Shown here piece after piece: positions 9,285 through 18,157 of a stretch of 25,730 nt of DNA. Both the position numbers and the translations under genes were made by a program. Below the pieces are notes generated by a model. That model saw nothing but the letters and a program-made list of their open reading frames with translations. It made no database searches and was not told where the DNA came from. The DNA is from Rhizoclosmatium globosum (lineage: Eukaryota; Chytridiomycota; Chytridiomycetes; Chytridiales; Chytriomycetaceae). Where the stretch lies: positions 1 through 25,730 of the forward strand of contig MCGO01000363.1 in assembly GCA_002104985.1 (NCBI GenBank), written 5' to 3'. Each line of letters starts with the position of its first letter. Position 1 is the stretch's first letter.

Positions 9285-9376
9285 CAGACATTTCAAGAAC
9301 ACGTATCTCTGTAGAAATTCGTTCCAAGCTACTTAACGAAAAAAACATAGCAGACATTTCAAGAACACGTATCTCT
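9246..9376 (+). repeat. 66-bp tandem duplication spanning the kinase stop codon
   Basis: Copy 1 (9246-9310, 65 nt) and copy 2 (9311-9376, 66 nt) both begin GTAGAAATTCGTTCCAAGCT. They differ only in an A6 versus A7 run, and a third partial copy GTAGAAATT follows at 9377. With A7 the unit is 22 codons and stays open. With A6, copy 1 reaches TAG at 9282-9284. Confidence 0.95.
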
Positions 9377-10239
9377 GTAGAAATTAGTAACCGAATACTC
9401 GGAATCGGCGGGTTTAGTAAGGTGCGTGTTGGAACACTTGATGACCAAGAAGTCGCTGTCAAGATGGTTGACAACTATGAAGACAAGTTATAAAGACATT
9501 GAATATGATATACAAGGAAGCAATCATAGGAAGAAGTCTGAGTCATCAAAATATTGTCAAGTATTTGGGAATGGCTATGGATCCGTTGACTGGACATCCA
9601 GTCCTTGTGACTGAACTTCTGGAAAACAACCTATATTGGTTCATTCACTGCGTAGATAAACCATCATTCAAATTGCGTACCACTTGGTTACGCGATATAG
9701 CAAGGGCGTTTGTGTACTTACATTCCCTGAACCCACCTATAATTCATCGTAACTTAATGCCAGACAATATTTGTCTTCGTAAATGGCGTACTATTTGACA
9801 AATATGTCTCTAACTATTTCAGACCCAAACGATCAGCGAGCTGTCCTCACGAGCTTTCGTTTGGCTTGGACACCTTTAGAAGCTGACGACCAACATCAAC
9901 ATAATATCCGTGGTCATATAATGTTTATGCCTCCAGAAGCTATGAAACGTGGATATTTACCTACCACAAAGTATGACGTCTATAGTTTTGGAATGACCAT
10001 GTACAATATTCTGACAAGCCACTGGCCTTTTGAGGGGGAGGGGAATACGAGCCAATGATTAAAGCGTTTGGATTCAATCTGGAGATCGTCCGTCTAGAAT
10101 GGGATCTCCCTTATGTGCTACGGCGGCTGATCCAATGTCAGATGAGGCTTGGAATTTGATTCAACGCTGTTGGAGTCAAAATGAATCAGAACGCCCTTCA
10201 TTTATTGAAATAGATAAGGAAATCGTCAGTTGGGATTAA
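9377..10239 (+). pseudogene. Degenerate pseudokinase, probable second domain of the upstream gene
   Basis: Successive frames spell a whole kinase: ILGIGGFSKVRVG, EVAVKMV, then a frameshift near 9488, SHQNIVKYLG, and PPIIHRNLMPDN. A 44-nt intron (9779-9822) sits at the same phase-1 position as in the neighbours. LTSFRLAW, FMPPEAM, DVYSFGM and HWPFEGE follow, then frame changes near 10035 and 10073, then RCWSQNESERPSF and TAA at 10237. The catalytic Asp of HRD is Asn, and DFG is replaced by SFR, so it would be inactive even with intact frames. It has no start codon of its own; its frame extends upstream into the duplicated linker. AATAAA at 10281 follows the stop. Confidence 0.85.
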
Positions 10240-10280
10240 AATTTTGCCGACAATGCCATCATTTTCCCTAATAGCTGATG

Positions 10281-10286
10281 AATAAA
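10281..10286 (+). terminator. Polyadenylation signal AATAAA after the pseudokinase
   Basis: AATAAA lies 42 nt downstream of the TAA at 10237-10239. Its presence suggests the kinase-pseudokinase unit was transcribed through to here. Confidence 0.4.
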
Positions 10287-10373
10287 TACATTTTCATATT
10301 TTCTTCGATATTTTCTAGTCAGTGAAAGGTATTGAGATACCTGAACTCTTTGAGTCTATTATTCTTGTACAAC

Positions 10374-12741
10374 TTAATAAGAAATAACACCTCCCTTTTG
10401 CTGCACCTTCAAATACTCCAACACAAGCTCAACAGCCCCTCTCGCATCTTCAGTACTATCATGTCCCAGAGTCTCCCCACCCAAAGCCTGAATCCTCCGT
10501 CCAAGAACTTTTTCCACCAACATCTTGAGCGAATGTTTCCAAATAGTTCCTTGCGGGTTACTCGCAGCAGGTGGTTGAGCGCGCGGAAAGAGAACACACG
10601 TATCAATAACGCGATCATGGATCAATCGAAGCGCAATCAAGTCGTTCTCAAGTCCATGTCCAATCAAAATCGTTGCCCGCGACAGTATAGTTCCAAGATG
10701 CATATGAAGTTGAGGAAGCGTGAATTTCGCAGATGAGAGTGACGTAATTCCCGAAACTATTTTTTTTTACGTTTAACCCAAACCATGATCAACTACTGAA
10801 CCCACTCACATTCTGTATTCAGATCCAACACAGGAAATCGCGGCTTGACAAGCTCATCCAAAACAACTCGTCCACCATCCAAAACATCCACAATCGTAAC
10901 TCGCGTGACCTCCATTCCACCAGTGGTATAACTCATTTCGCAATCCACACCAACAATCTTCTTCCGCCCCTCCGACTCTTCAGGTAACATAATGAACGGA
11001 ATTCGAGCATTCAAGTCCTTCCACGCAGTCTCCTTGAACACATGTGGACCGACTCGGCACCCAGGAGACGTCATGTCTTGTTGACAACATGGATAGAACT
11101 TCGCTTTTGAAGTAGATCCGGATATTGCTGCGTTCGTTGGTTGCAGGGAAGGACGCGATGTGTGAAACGTGCATGCAGTCCAGTCTTGTGGAACGAGATC
11201 GTGTGTTGGAAGGTAATCTTGTCGACAACGATTGCACTGCACTAAATCGATTGTTAATGTTTTGTAATGATAATACCCTGTATGTCGTATTGATTCGTTC
11301 CCACAACTGCGACTCCGTCATATTACTCGTCGTCTTCGTCTTACTTTCATCTTTCAATCTTCGACAATCTCATATCTGAATCATGGCTAATCAGACCCAC
11401 CTGCAATCCCTCCATCGCATCCAGCATCGTATCCATTTTTTTCTCCCGTTTCACCATCTCCCCCTTCAAAACCTCCAACAACAACATGACCAACATTAAT
11501 ACACATCAAATGTCCTTAATGTCTACTAAATTGAATGCCTCGAAAGTAAGACGCGTAATGCTCGCTCCACTCTCTTATATTGAACCTGACTCCGTCCCCA
11601 TTCCCACCTATTCGTTCACTCTCACTCTCACTCTCGTATTTCATTCTCAATATCACTTCGCCCGCAATCTAACACCGTCTCACCTTTCTGCTGCACAACC
11701 TCCGACAGAGTAGGATCCATCAGCAAAGACTGTGCGCCGCCACCAAATATGGATTGTAAGGTAGGATACTGATGCCTCTCAAAATCATCCGATTTCATCA
11801 AAAGAGCCTCAAACTTTTCGACAGCAGGAACATGTTCATAGAGCGAACCAGCAACCACCAAAGAAGCAGAAGAAGCAGGTACGGGGCAACATAGACCCCA
11901 TCGATCCCAACATCATCTACTGATTTCGCAGGAGATCTCTTTTTGAGGCGATTGAGGATGGGCACAGCCATAGTAGAATAAGTTGAAGGATTATTGCATT
12001 TGGAAAGAAGAGCCGATTCTTGATCGAACGCGTGTTTGTGGGCAAGCGAGGGTGATTGAGGAAGGATTGGAGCGTAGATGCGCGAGAACTAATTGGGTAT
12101 TAATACACAGTCAGAGTGAACGGATTCCCAACAATAAACAAATGAAACCTACTTCGGCATAAAAAAGATCCAGAATCTTTTGTCGTTTTGCACGATCGAC
12201 TTTTGAGTGAAATGAAGCTTGGATGATTGGACGGGAGGATGGATTGAATGTCTGGTTTGTTTGTTGTTGTTGTTTGAGTACGAACTTGGAGAGAGAAGAG
12301 GAGAAACCTGGTGAGGAGGGACTGGATTGGGTCTCTTTGGAAGTGGTTGAGAAGGTCGTTGTTGATTGGACGATAAAGTAGCACTGGTACTCGTACTCGT
12401 GCTAGTACTAGTTGGTGGGTACGACAGTGTCCTACTGATGGCAGCAGTACTCGTAGTAGTAGCACTAGTAGACTAGCAGTAGTAACACTAGTAGCACTCA
12501 GACCAGCACTAGGAACACTCGAAGAACCAGCCAAAGAAGGTCCCAATCGCTGCTTCTTTTGAGCTTGTTGAATCACAGGTTGTGTCTGAGTCGAAAGCGG
12601 CCTCTTTGCTTCAACGACAGCCACTTTGACTGGTTCGTGCAATGGGAACACGCAGAATGTGCCCTGGAAAGGACACTCGATTCCACTGGGACAAACGGAC
12701 TTGGATACGAGACTTGTCAATGAAGGAGAAATGCTGAACAT
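10374..12741 (-). CDS. REX3: Rex3-like RNA exonuclease (CCCH plus DEDDh), multi-exon
   Basis: The N-terminus MFSISPSL carries a CCCH-type finger (CPSGIECPFQGTFCVFPLH), as in fungal Rex3. A Ser/Thr-rich low-complexity stretch follows, then QASFHSKVDRAKRQKILDLF and LPQSPSLAHKHAFDQE. A CNRCRQDY knuckle precedes the DEDDh nuclease: VGVDCEM, LNTEFSGIT, GHGLENDL and HDSTEDARGAVEL. The family trims 3' ends of structured RNAs. Introns I can place are 12152-12088, 11276-11237 and 10809-10757. Likely ones are a junction upstream of GTTTTGAAG near 11475 and a 61-nt intron ending before ACGAAGACG near 11335. Frame changes remain in the repeat near 12470, near 12290, and at a 4-base homopolymer at 11883-11886, where one more base restores the frame. 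The stop is at 10374-10376. Confidence 0.8.
12385..12500. repeat. ACTAGT/GTACTC-rich simple repeat in the Rex3-like gene
   Basis: A tract of overlapping TAGTAC, ACTAGT and GTACTCGTACTC motifs encodes Ser/Thr on the minus strand. The Rex3 reading frame changes inside it (near 12470), consistent with an indel in unstable sequence. Similar ACTAGT/TAGTAC motifs occur in the J-domain gene intron at 22675-22800. Confidence 0.7.
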
Positions 12742-12782
12742 TTTAATCAGATTTATTTATTGTTTTATTCGTCAGAGAACAA

Positions 12783-13731
12783 TTATAACATATTATCATC
12801 AGATTCTTCGCCTTTTGTTTCATCTAACTCTACAACTGTCTCGTTGTCTCTCAGCCTCTTTGCACGTCCACGAATAGCTAAAAGCTCACACCCCAACACT
12901 CTCTGCAGCTTACTTTCAGCTTCTTTCTTCTTTCGAGCACGCTCCCGTCGTAATATTACCTTCATCCTCAAAAGCACTCTAAACTTCAAATTCATCACAA
13001 CCACACTTATGAACTCCAAACCCTCACTTTTCATAATAACAGACCCAAACTGTATGCAGACGTTTACAAAAAATAATATTGAAGTCAGGACTCCGTACTG
13101 TGCGATTATCAAAAACTCAGAATCAATCAACTCGCTGTTCACTTTTGTCTTGTGCAGAAACAGAATGTATGAGACCATAAAAATTGTGTCCAGAATAAAA
13201 GCCACGACAAGAAACAAAAGAGTGAAATACATCAAGATTTCTTCCACGATAATTGAATTTTGGGTGTCATTGTTTACTGTCAATCCAGTACTGACGATTA
13301 CAGGCGCGTACGCCAACAGAGGTGCAACCCTGATGGCTCCTTTAACAACCGCGGATATTCTCGAGTCAATGAGTCCAATACTCCGATCCCTTCCTCGCAA
13401 CAGAAATCCAAACATCAGCGATTGCTTGAAAAACGTCACTATTGGGAGCACCACGTTTGTACCATGCTCATAAAGACTTGTTTCAAGAGATTATTGGTAG
13501 TGGATCCACGCTTTCGTTATCCACATTCCAAGAAACGCGACTCCAATCATAAACATGATACGTGAACTCTATTTCCCGAACTTCGTCTCACATAAACAAT
13601 ACAACTCTGTTTCACATCAGTTGGAAGAGCGATGACTACGACAAAGAAGCCAAGTTGGAACATGGATATCCCCACCATTCCCGCACACATGTAATAATTT
13701 GGATATGGGTGTCAGCCGGTGAGGTATCCAT
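12783..13731 (-). pseudogene. Seven-transmembrane family member 1, decayed
   Basis: The 3' two thirds (12783-13454) is open and keeps the family signatures FGFLLRGRDRS, IAQYGVL and ESKLQRVLGCELLAIRGR. Upstream, three different frames are needed to recover the rest. MDTSPADTHIQ starts at 13731. MVGISMFQLGFFVV is in a second frame. GVAFLGMWITKAWIHY is in a third and is followed by TAA. SLYEHGTNVVLPIV then leads back into the long open part. At least three frame disruptions in about 300 nt make this the most damaged copy. Its C-terminus is longer and more acidic than those of its paralogues. It is the most downstream member of the array. Confidence 0.8.
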
Positions 13732-13879
13732 TCCTACTGTCTCCTTTTCTTTGAAAATCTCTATGGGAAATCTCTTGTTTGAAGTTATCCCGTAAAATTG
13801 CAGGTAAAATTGAGATGGACATGATGACTCATCCTTAGAGATAACCATTCTATTCGATAAAACGCTTTCAACGCAAAGT

Positions 13880-14833
13880 TTATTTCTCAGGAATACTCAA
13901 TACAGTCTCATTCAAATCTTGATTCGATGGCCGAATCTTATGTCCACGTTCTCGTATAGCAGCAAGCTCACACCCCAAAACACGCTCCAATTTACTTTCC
14001 CCTTCCTTCAATTTCCGAATCCGCTCCCAATACAATGAAACTCTCAACCCAATTGCAGCTCCGAATACCAGATTCGCACAAAAAGTAGCAACCAAATCCC
14101 ACAACTCGTTATTCGTCGCAAAGAACATGAACTGAAACCACATACTCACGAAAAACAGAGCGGTCGTAAGCACGCCATACCTCGCCACAATCAGGAAAGC
14201 GGTATCAACAGTCTCAACTGAATTCTCCGTCCTCTTTGTCTTCTCCAAGAACATAATATAACACATAAGGAACGTAACATCCAAACCAATGGCCCCAACA
14301 ATCGACACAATCGTGACACCCCTCACAACTAGCCGAATTTTTATATCCGCGTCCAGTGAAAAGTTGCACGCAACGAATAAACTAAGAAGAACAGGGAAAT
14401 ACGTAAGGATCGCCACGATTTTCATTGCGACTTGGACAGCCTTGAACAGCGGTGGTGACAACGAGTCAATAATCTCCACACTTCGATCTCGACTTCTCAG
14501 AAGGAACCCATACTGAATCGTTTGTAAAGACGCTTTGATCAGTGGAAGTGTCGAGAAAGTAAAATACGTGTATGACCCCACATCCTTTGCAGCTTCGAAT
14601 TGTATCCACGCTTTTGTAGCCCAATACACAAGAAACGATATCCCAATACTAAGCACAATAAAGTTGACGCGACTGCATATGGGGCGTATACGGATATTTG
14701 AACCTGTTTGCGTTTCCTTGTTCCAAAAGACAATTATGATGACAAAGCAGCTTAGTTGGAGTACTGAAACGACAATCATTGCGATTGAAAAGTATGCGAA
14801 AGGAAGATGTGAATCAGGAGCGTCGGAGTTCAT
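13880..14833 (-). CDS. Seven-transmembrane protein of an unrecognised tandem family, member 2
   Basis: Single exon, 317 residues. Hydrophobic segments lie at about 11-37, 56-78, 88-112, 130-156, 169-197, 211-239 and 244-269, a 7TM topology without a signal peptide. Family-conserved loops are RIRPICSRVNF between TM1 and TM2, YWATKAWI at the end of TM2, FLLRSRDRSVEIIDSLSP after TM3, and ARYGVL in TM6. A charged tail helix follows TM7, with ESKLERVLGCELAAIRER; its Cys could be lipidated. There is no Lys in TM7, which argues against a rhodopsin, and no DRY or NPxxY motif. I place the start at ATG 14833 because MNxxAPDxHLP is shared with the paralogues; codons upstream lack ATG. A receptor role is inferred from topology only. 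The stop overlaps AATAAA. Confidence 0.88.
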   Translation of the reverse strand: MNSDAPDSHLPFAYFSIAMIVVSVLQLSCFVIIIVFWNKETQTGSNIRIRPICSRVNFIVLSIGISFLVYWATKAWIQFEAAKDVGSYTYFTFSTLPLIKASLQTIQYGFLLRSRDRSVEIIDSLSPPLFKAVQVAMKIVAILTYFPVLLSLFVACNFSLDADIKIRLVVRGVTIVSIVGAIGLDVTFLMCYIMFLEKTKRTENSVETVDTAFLIVARYGVLTTALFFVSMWFQFMFFATNNELWDLVATFCANLVFGAAIGLRVSLYWERIRKLKEGESKLERVLGCELAAIRERGHKIRPSNQDLNETVLSIPEK

Positions 14834-14858
14834 AGAGTTGGAAAAAAATGCTGGCAAT

Positions 14859-14866
14859 CTTATATA
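14859..14866 (-). promoter_or_regulatory. TATA-like element upstream of 7TM member 2
   Basis: TATATAAG on the minus strand lies 25 nt before the ATG at 14833, inside the only 46 nt separating member 2 from the stop of member 3. If it is a TATA box, the 5' UTR would be extremely short. This is a motif match only. Confidence 0.3.
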
Positions 14867-14879
14867 CACTTGGCACTAT

Positions 14880-15827
14880 TTATTTATCGGATATGCTCAC
14901 CACAGTTTCATTCTGATCAATACTAGATAACGCCTTCCTGTTATGCCGATTACGTATTTTCGTAAGCTCACATCCCAACACACGTTCAAGTTTACTTTCA
15001 GCCTCCTTCGATTTCCGAACACGCTCCCAATACAACGCAACTTTTGTAGTCAACGTCGTGGCAAAGACCAAATTCATCAAGAACCCATTCACAATTTCCC
15101 ATCGTTCATAGTTTATGACAAAAAATGCAAATTGGCAGCAAGCACTGATAAAGAAAATACTTGTTGCTACGACTCCATATTTTGCGACTATCAAGAACAC
15201 AGGATCAATCATTTCCTTCGAGCTTTGAACTAGCGTTGTTCGCTCCAGAAAGACTATATAAGACCCCAGGAAAATAATGTCCAACACTAAGGCCCCAACA
15301 AGCGAGGCAATAATAAACCCACGAACAACAGTACGTATGGACAATTCGGCGTCCAGGGAAAAATTGCACGCCACAAAGATGCTTAATGCCACCGGCAAGT
15401 ACGTAAGGATTACCACGATTTTCAAGGAAATTTGAACAGTCTTCATCAAGTCAGGGCATAACGAGTCTATAATTTCAACGCTTCGGTCTCGACTTCGAAT
15501 AAGGAACCCATATTGAATAGTTTGGGTGGATAACCTGATAAGTGGCAATGTGGAATAAGTCCAGTTCATGTACAGACTCAGATCTTTAGCAGTTTCAAAG
15601 TGGATCCAAGCTTTCGTCGCCCAATATCCTATAAACGAGATTCCAATTGAAAATACAATCAAGTTGACGCGACTGTATATCGGACGTATTCGGATATTAG
15701 TTCCAGTCCTCTTCTCGTGGCGCAACACAAACACGACAAAGAACCCGAGCTGGAAGACTGATATCACCATCATAGCGACTGAAAAGTACGCGATGGGTAA
15801 ATGGGCGTCAGGGGCTTCTACGTTCAT
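14880..15827 (-). CDS. Seven-transmembrane protein of an unrecognised tandem family, member 3
   Basis: Single exon, 315 residues from ATG 15827 (MNVEAPDAHLPIAYFS). It has the same seven hydrophobic segments and conserved loops as member 2: RIRPIYSRVNL, YWATKAWIHFE, IQYGFLIRSRDRSVEIID, AKYGVV and ESKLERVLGCELTKIR. The open frame extends further upstream without ATG and without conservation, so the shorter start is preferred. TM4-TM5 contains the shared ACNFSLDAE loop. The TAA stop is embedded in AAATAAA. Function is unknown; a membrane receptor or sensor is a guess from topology. Confidence 0.88.
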   Translation of the reverse strand: MNVEAPDAHLPIAYFSVAMMVISVFQLGFFVVFVLRHEKRTGTNIRIRPIYSRVNLIVFSIGISFIGYWATKAWIHFETAKDLSLYMNWTYSTLPLIRLSTQTIQYGFLIRSRDRSVEIIDSLCPDLMKTVQISLKIVVILTYLPVALSIFVACNFSLDAELSIRTVVRGFIIASLVGALVLDIIFLGSYIVFLERTTLVQSSKEMIDPVFLIVAKYGVVATSIFFISACCQFAFFVINYERWEIVNGFLMNLVFATTLTTKVALYWERVRKSKEAESKLERVLGCELTKIRNRHNRKALSSIDQNETVVSISDK

Positions 15828-15976
15828 TTCCCTGAGAGCTATTATTTGATGACTGATAAAAATCTTTGTGAAATAATCTTTGGAAAAGATGAGTTTGAAG
15901 TCTGGAGACAATGTAATTATACCCAAATGTGGTGGAAATAATGTAGGTTCTTGTACAAACAAGTTTAAAACCAGTT

Positions 15977-16934
15977 TTATTTACAGGTGTCCATCTCAAC
16001 CACTGTGCGATTCATATCTTCCCTGGATTTAAGTTTTTCTGTACGTTCCCGTATTATAGCAAGCTCACACCCTAAAACCCGCTCAAGCTTACACTCTGTC
16101 TCTTTCAACTTCCGAACACGTTCCCAATACAACGAAACTTTTGTCGCCAACGAAATTAGGAACACAATATTCATTCCCGATGCCCCAATTATGACCCATC
16201 TCTCATAATTTGTCGCGAAAAAATACTAGCTGGAATGAGATACTGATGAAATGGATTGTAGTTGACCACACACCAAACCGCGCGACGATCAAAAAAGCTG
16301 GATCAATTTGAACTTCAGTTAAGCTCTCGTCGTGTCTCGTTTTCTTCAGGAACGTGATAAAAGAGCCGAGAAAGATGATATCGAGCGCAAGTACTCCAAC
16401 GAATGACGCGATAGTAAAACCACGAACAACCATCTTTACGGTGACATTAAATCTGGGAGAAACGTTACAGGCGGTCAAAATGCTTATTCCGACGGGAAGA
16501 TATACTAAGATCGCGACTGATTTCATCGCGATTTGAACAGCCCGAAAGAGAGGCGGAGAAAGCGAATCCAAAATCTCCACACTTCGATCGCGGCTGCGCA
16601 GAAGGAAGCCATACTGGATGGTTTGCATAAAAAGTTTGATGACAGGGGAGGTTGAAAATGACCAGTAAGAATATGACGTAATATCGGATGCCGCTTTGAA
16701 GTGGATCACAGCCTTCGTGGCCCAATATCCAATCAACGAGATTCCAATACAAAATACGATGAAGTTGACACGACTATAAATGGGACGTATTCGAATATTA
16801 GTTCCTGTCCTTGTTTCTTTGTTCCAATGGATACCATAGACGACAAAGAACCCAAGTTGAGAGGCGGATACAATAGTCATAGCGACTGAAAAGTAAGCGA
16901 TGGGCAAGTGAGCCTCTGGCGTTTCAACGTTCAT
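15977..16934 (-). CDS. Seven-transmembrane family member 4, interrupted by a single frameshift
   Basis: From ATG 16934 (MNVETPEAHLPIAYFS) the frame is open through six hydrophobic segments with RIRPIYSRVNF, YWATKAVIHF, FLLRSRDRSVEILDSLSP and ARFGVW. It then reaches a premature TGA just after FQLVFF. Removing one base from the A6 run at 16218-16223 (plus strand) restores ATNYERW, as in members 3 and 5. The frame then continues through TM7 and the tail CKLERVLGCELAIIRER to TAA at 15977, giving 318 residues. The single homopolymer change could be an assembly error or a recent lesion. The rest of the gene shows no decay. Confidence 0.78.
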
Positions 16935-17013
16935 CCCGCGTGTATGTTGAAAATCCCTTTGCGATTGGTTCTGTCGGGGAAAAAACCATCACATCCCATC
17001 ACTCGGCCAGATT

Positions 17014-17022
17014 TATTATATA
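17014..17022 (-). promoter_or_regulatory. TATA-like element upstream of 7TM member 4
   Basis: TATATAATA on the minus strand lies about 80 nt before the ATG at 16934, in the 144-nt gap after the stop of member 5. This is a motif match only. Confidence 0.25.
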
Positions 17023-17078
17023 TTGCTACATACCCCGCAAAACATGGAAAGCCATTTAAACTTATTAATGACCAGAAT

Positions 17079-18029
17079 TTATTTGAAAGAAACATCAACA
17101 ACCGTTTGATTTGGATCATCCTGACAACGTAATTTTGAAAATCGTCCACGAATAGCTGCCAACTCACATCCCAAAACTCTTTCTAGCTTACTTTCCATCT
17201 CCTTCTTCTTAATCATTCGTTCATAATGCAACACAAATTTCGTTGCAAGGAGCACAGTAAACACCACATTCAACAAAGCAGCGTTAATAATAGCCCACCG
17301 CTCATAATTCGTCACAAAGAACACGAACTGGAAGCAAGCACTAATAAAGAATAAACTTGTCCCAAGTACACCATGTTTCGCGACAACAAGAAATGTATGG
17401 TCGATAGCTTCCTCTTGACTATCATTACGCTTCGTTTTTTCCAAGAAAAGAATGTATGAGACCAAAAAGACTACATCTAATGCTACGGCGCCAACGATCG
17501 ACGCAATTGTGAGGCCGCGAACAACAAGCCGAATCACTATCAAGACATCTAGTGAAAAGTCAAAAGTGACTAGAATAGCAAGAGCAACTGGAGCATAAGT
17601 GATAACCGCAACAACAGTCATAGAGGTTTGTACAACTTTAAACAAGTCTGGAGATATGGAATCTATAATCTCAACACTTCTATCGTGACTACGGAGCAGG
17701 AATCCATATTGGATAGTTTGCATAAATATTTTCAGCAAGGGCAACGTTGAGAACGTCCAGTGCGTGTATAAAGAATCATCGTCTCCAATTTCAAAGTGAA
17801 TCCAAGCCTTTGTAGCCCAGAATCCAATGAAAGAAAATCCCGTGAAGAATATCGTAATATTAGGCCTGGAAACTATCGGGTGTATCCGATTTCTTGTTCC
17901 CGTCCTTGTTTCCGTATCAAATCGAAAGATAAACAAAAGGAAAACGCCAAGTTGACAGCTCGACACCAACATCATTCCAACGGAAAAATACGCCATCGGA
18001 ATATGCGCGTCTGGCGTCTCAACATTCAT
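17079..18029 (-). CDS. Seven-transmembrane protein of an unrecognised tandem family, member 5
   Basis: Single exon, 316 residues from ATG 18029 (MNVETPDAHIPMAYFS). The open frame reaches 18086 but only through a TTG. It has seven hydrophobic segments plus the conserved loops RIHPIVSRPNI, FWATKAWIHFE, FLLRSHDRSVEIIDSISP, AKHGVL, ATNYERW-like VTNYERW, and the tail ESKLERVLGCELAAIRGR. It differs from its relatives by His in RSHDRS and a more basic post-TM7 helix (ERMIKKKEMESK). It is the most upstream member of the array. Its TAA stop again lies inside AAATAAA. It follows the CCCH gene by 128 nt on the same strand. Confidence 0.88.
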   Translation of the reverse strand: MNVETPDAHIPMAYFSVGMMLVSSCQLGVFLLFIFRFDTETRTGTRNRIHPIVSRPNITIFFTGFSFIGFWATKAWIHFEIGDDDSLYTHWTFSTLPLLKIFMQTIQYGFLLRSHDRSVEIIDSISPDLFKVVQTSMTVVAVITYAPVALAILVTFDFSLDVLIVIRLVVRGLTIASIVGAVALDVVFLVSYILFLEKTKRNDSQEEAIDHTFLVVAKHGVLGTSLFFISACFQFVFFVTNYERWAIINAALLNVVFTVLLATKFVLHYERMIKKKEMESKLERVLGCELAAIRGRFSKLRCQDDPNQTVVDVSFK

Positions 18030-18157
18030 GATCGGATGTTCGTAAGTCCGGCGTGTTGAGTTGAAAATCTTTTGTTCCAGTGCCAAACAACCGCCAAGTA
18101 ATCATTATCCAAACGATTTATTCTGCAGCTAGATACAAAAGCTATATGCTCTTTCAT

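Noticed and set aside
12760..13473. 237-codon plus-strand ORF
   Set aside because: Antisense to the 7TM member 1 coding region, whose family conservation is on the minus strand.
13880..18029. Microbial rhodopsin identity for the 7TM array
   Set aside because: The seventh segment has no retinal-binding Lys and no rhodopsin motif is visible.
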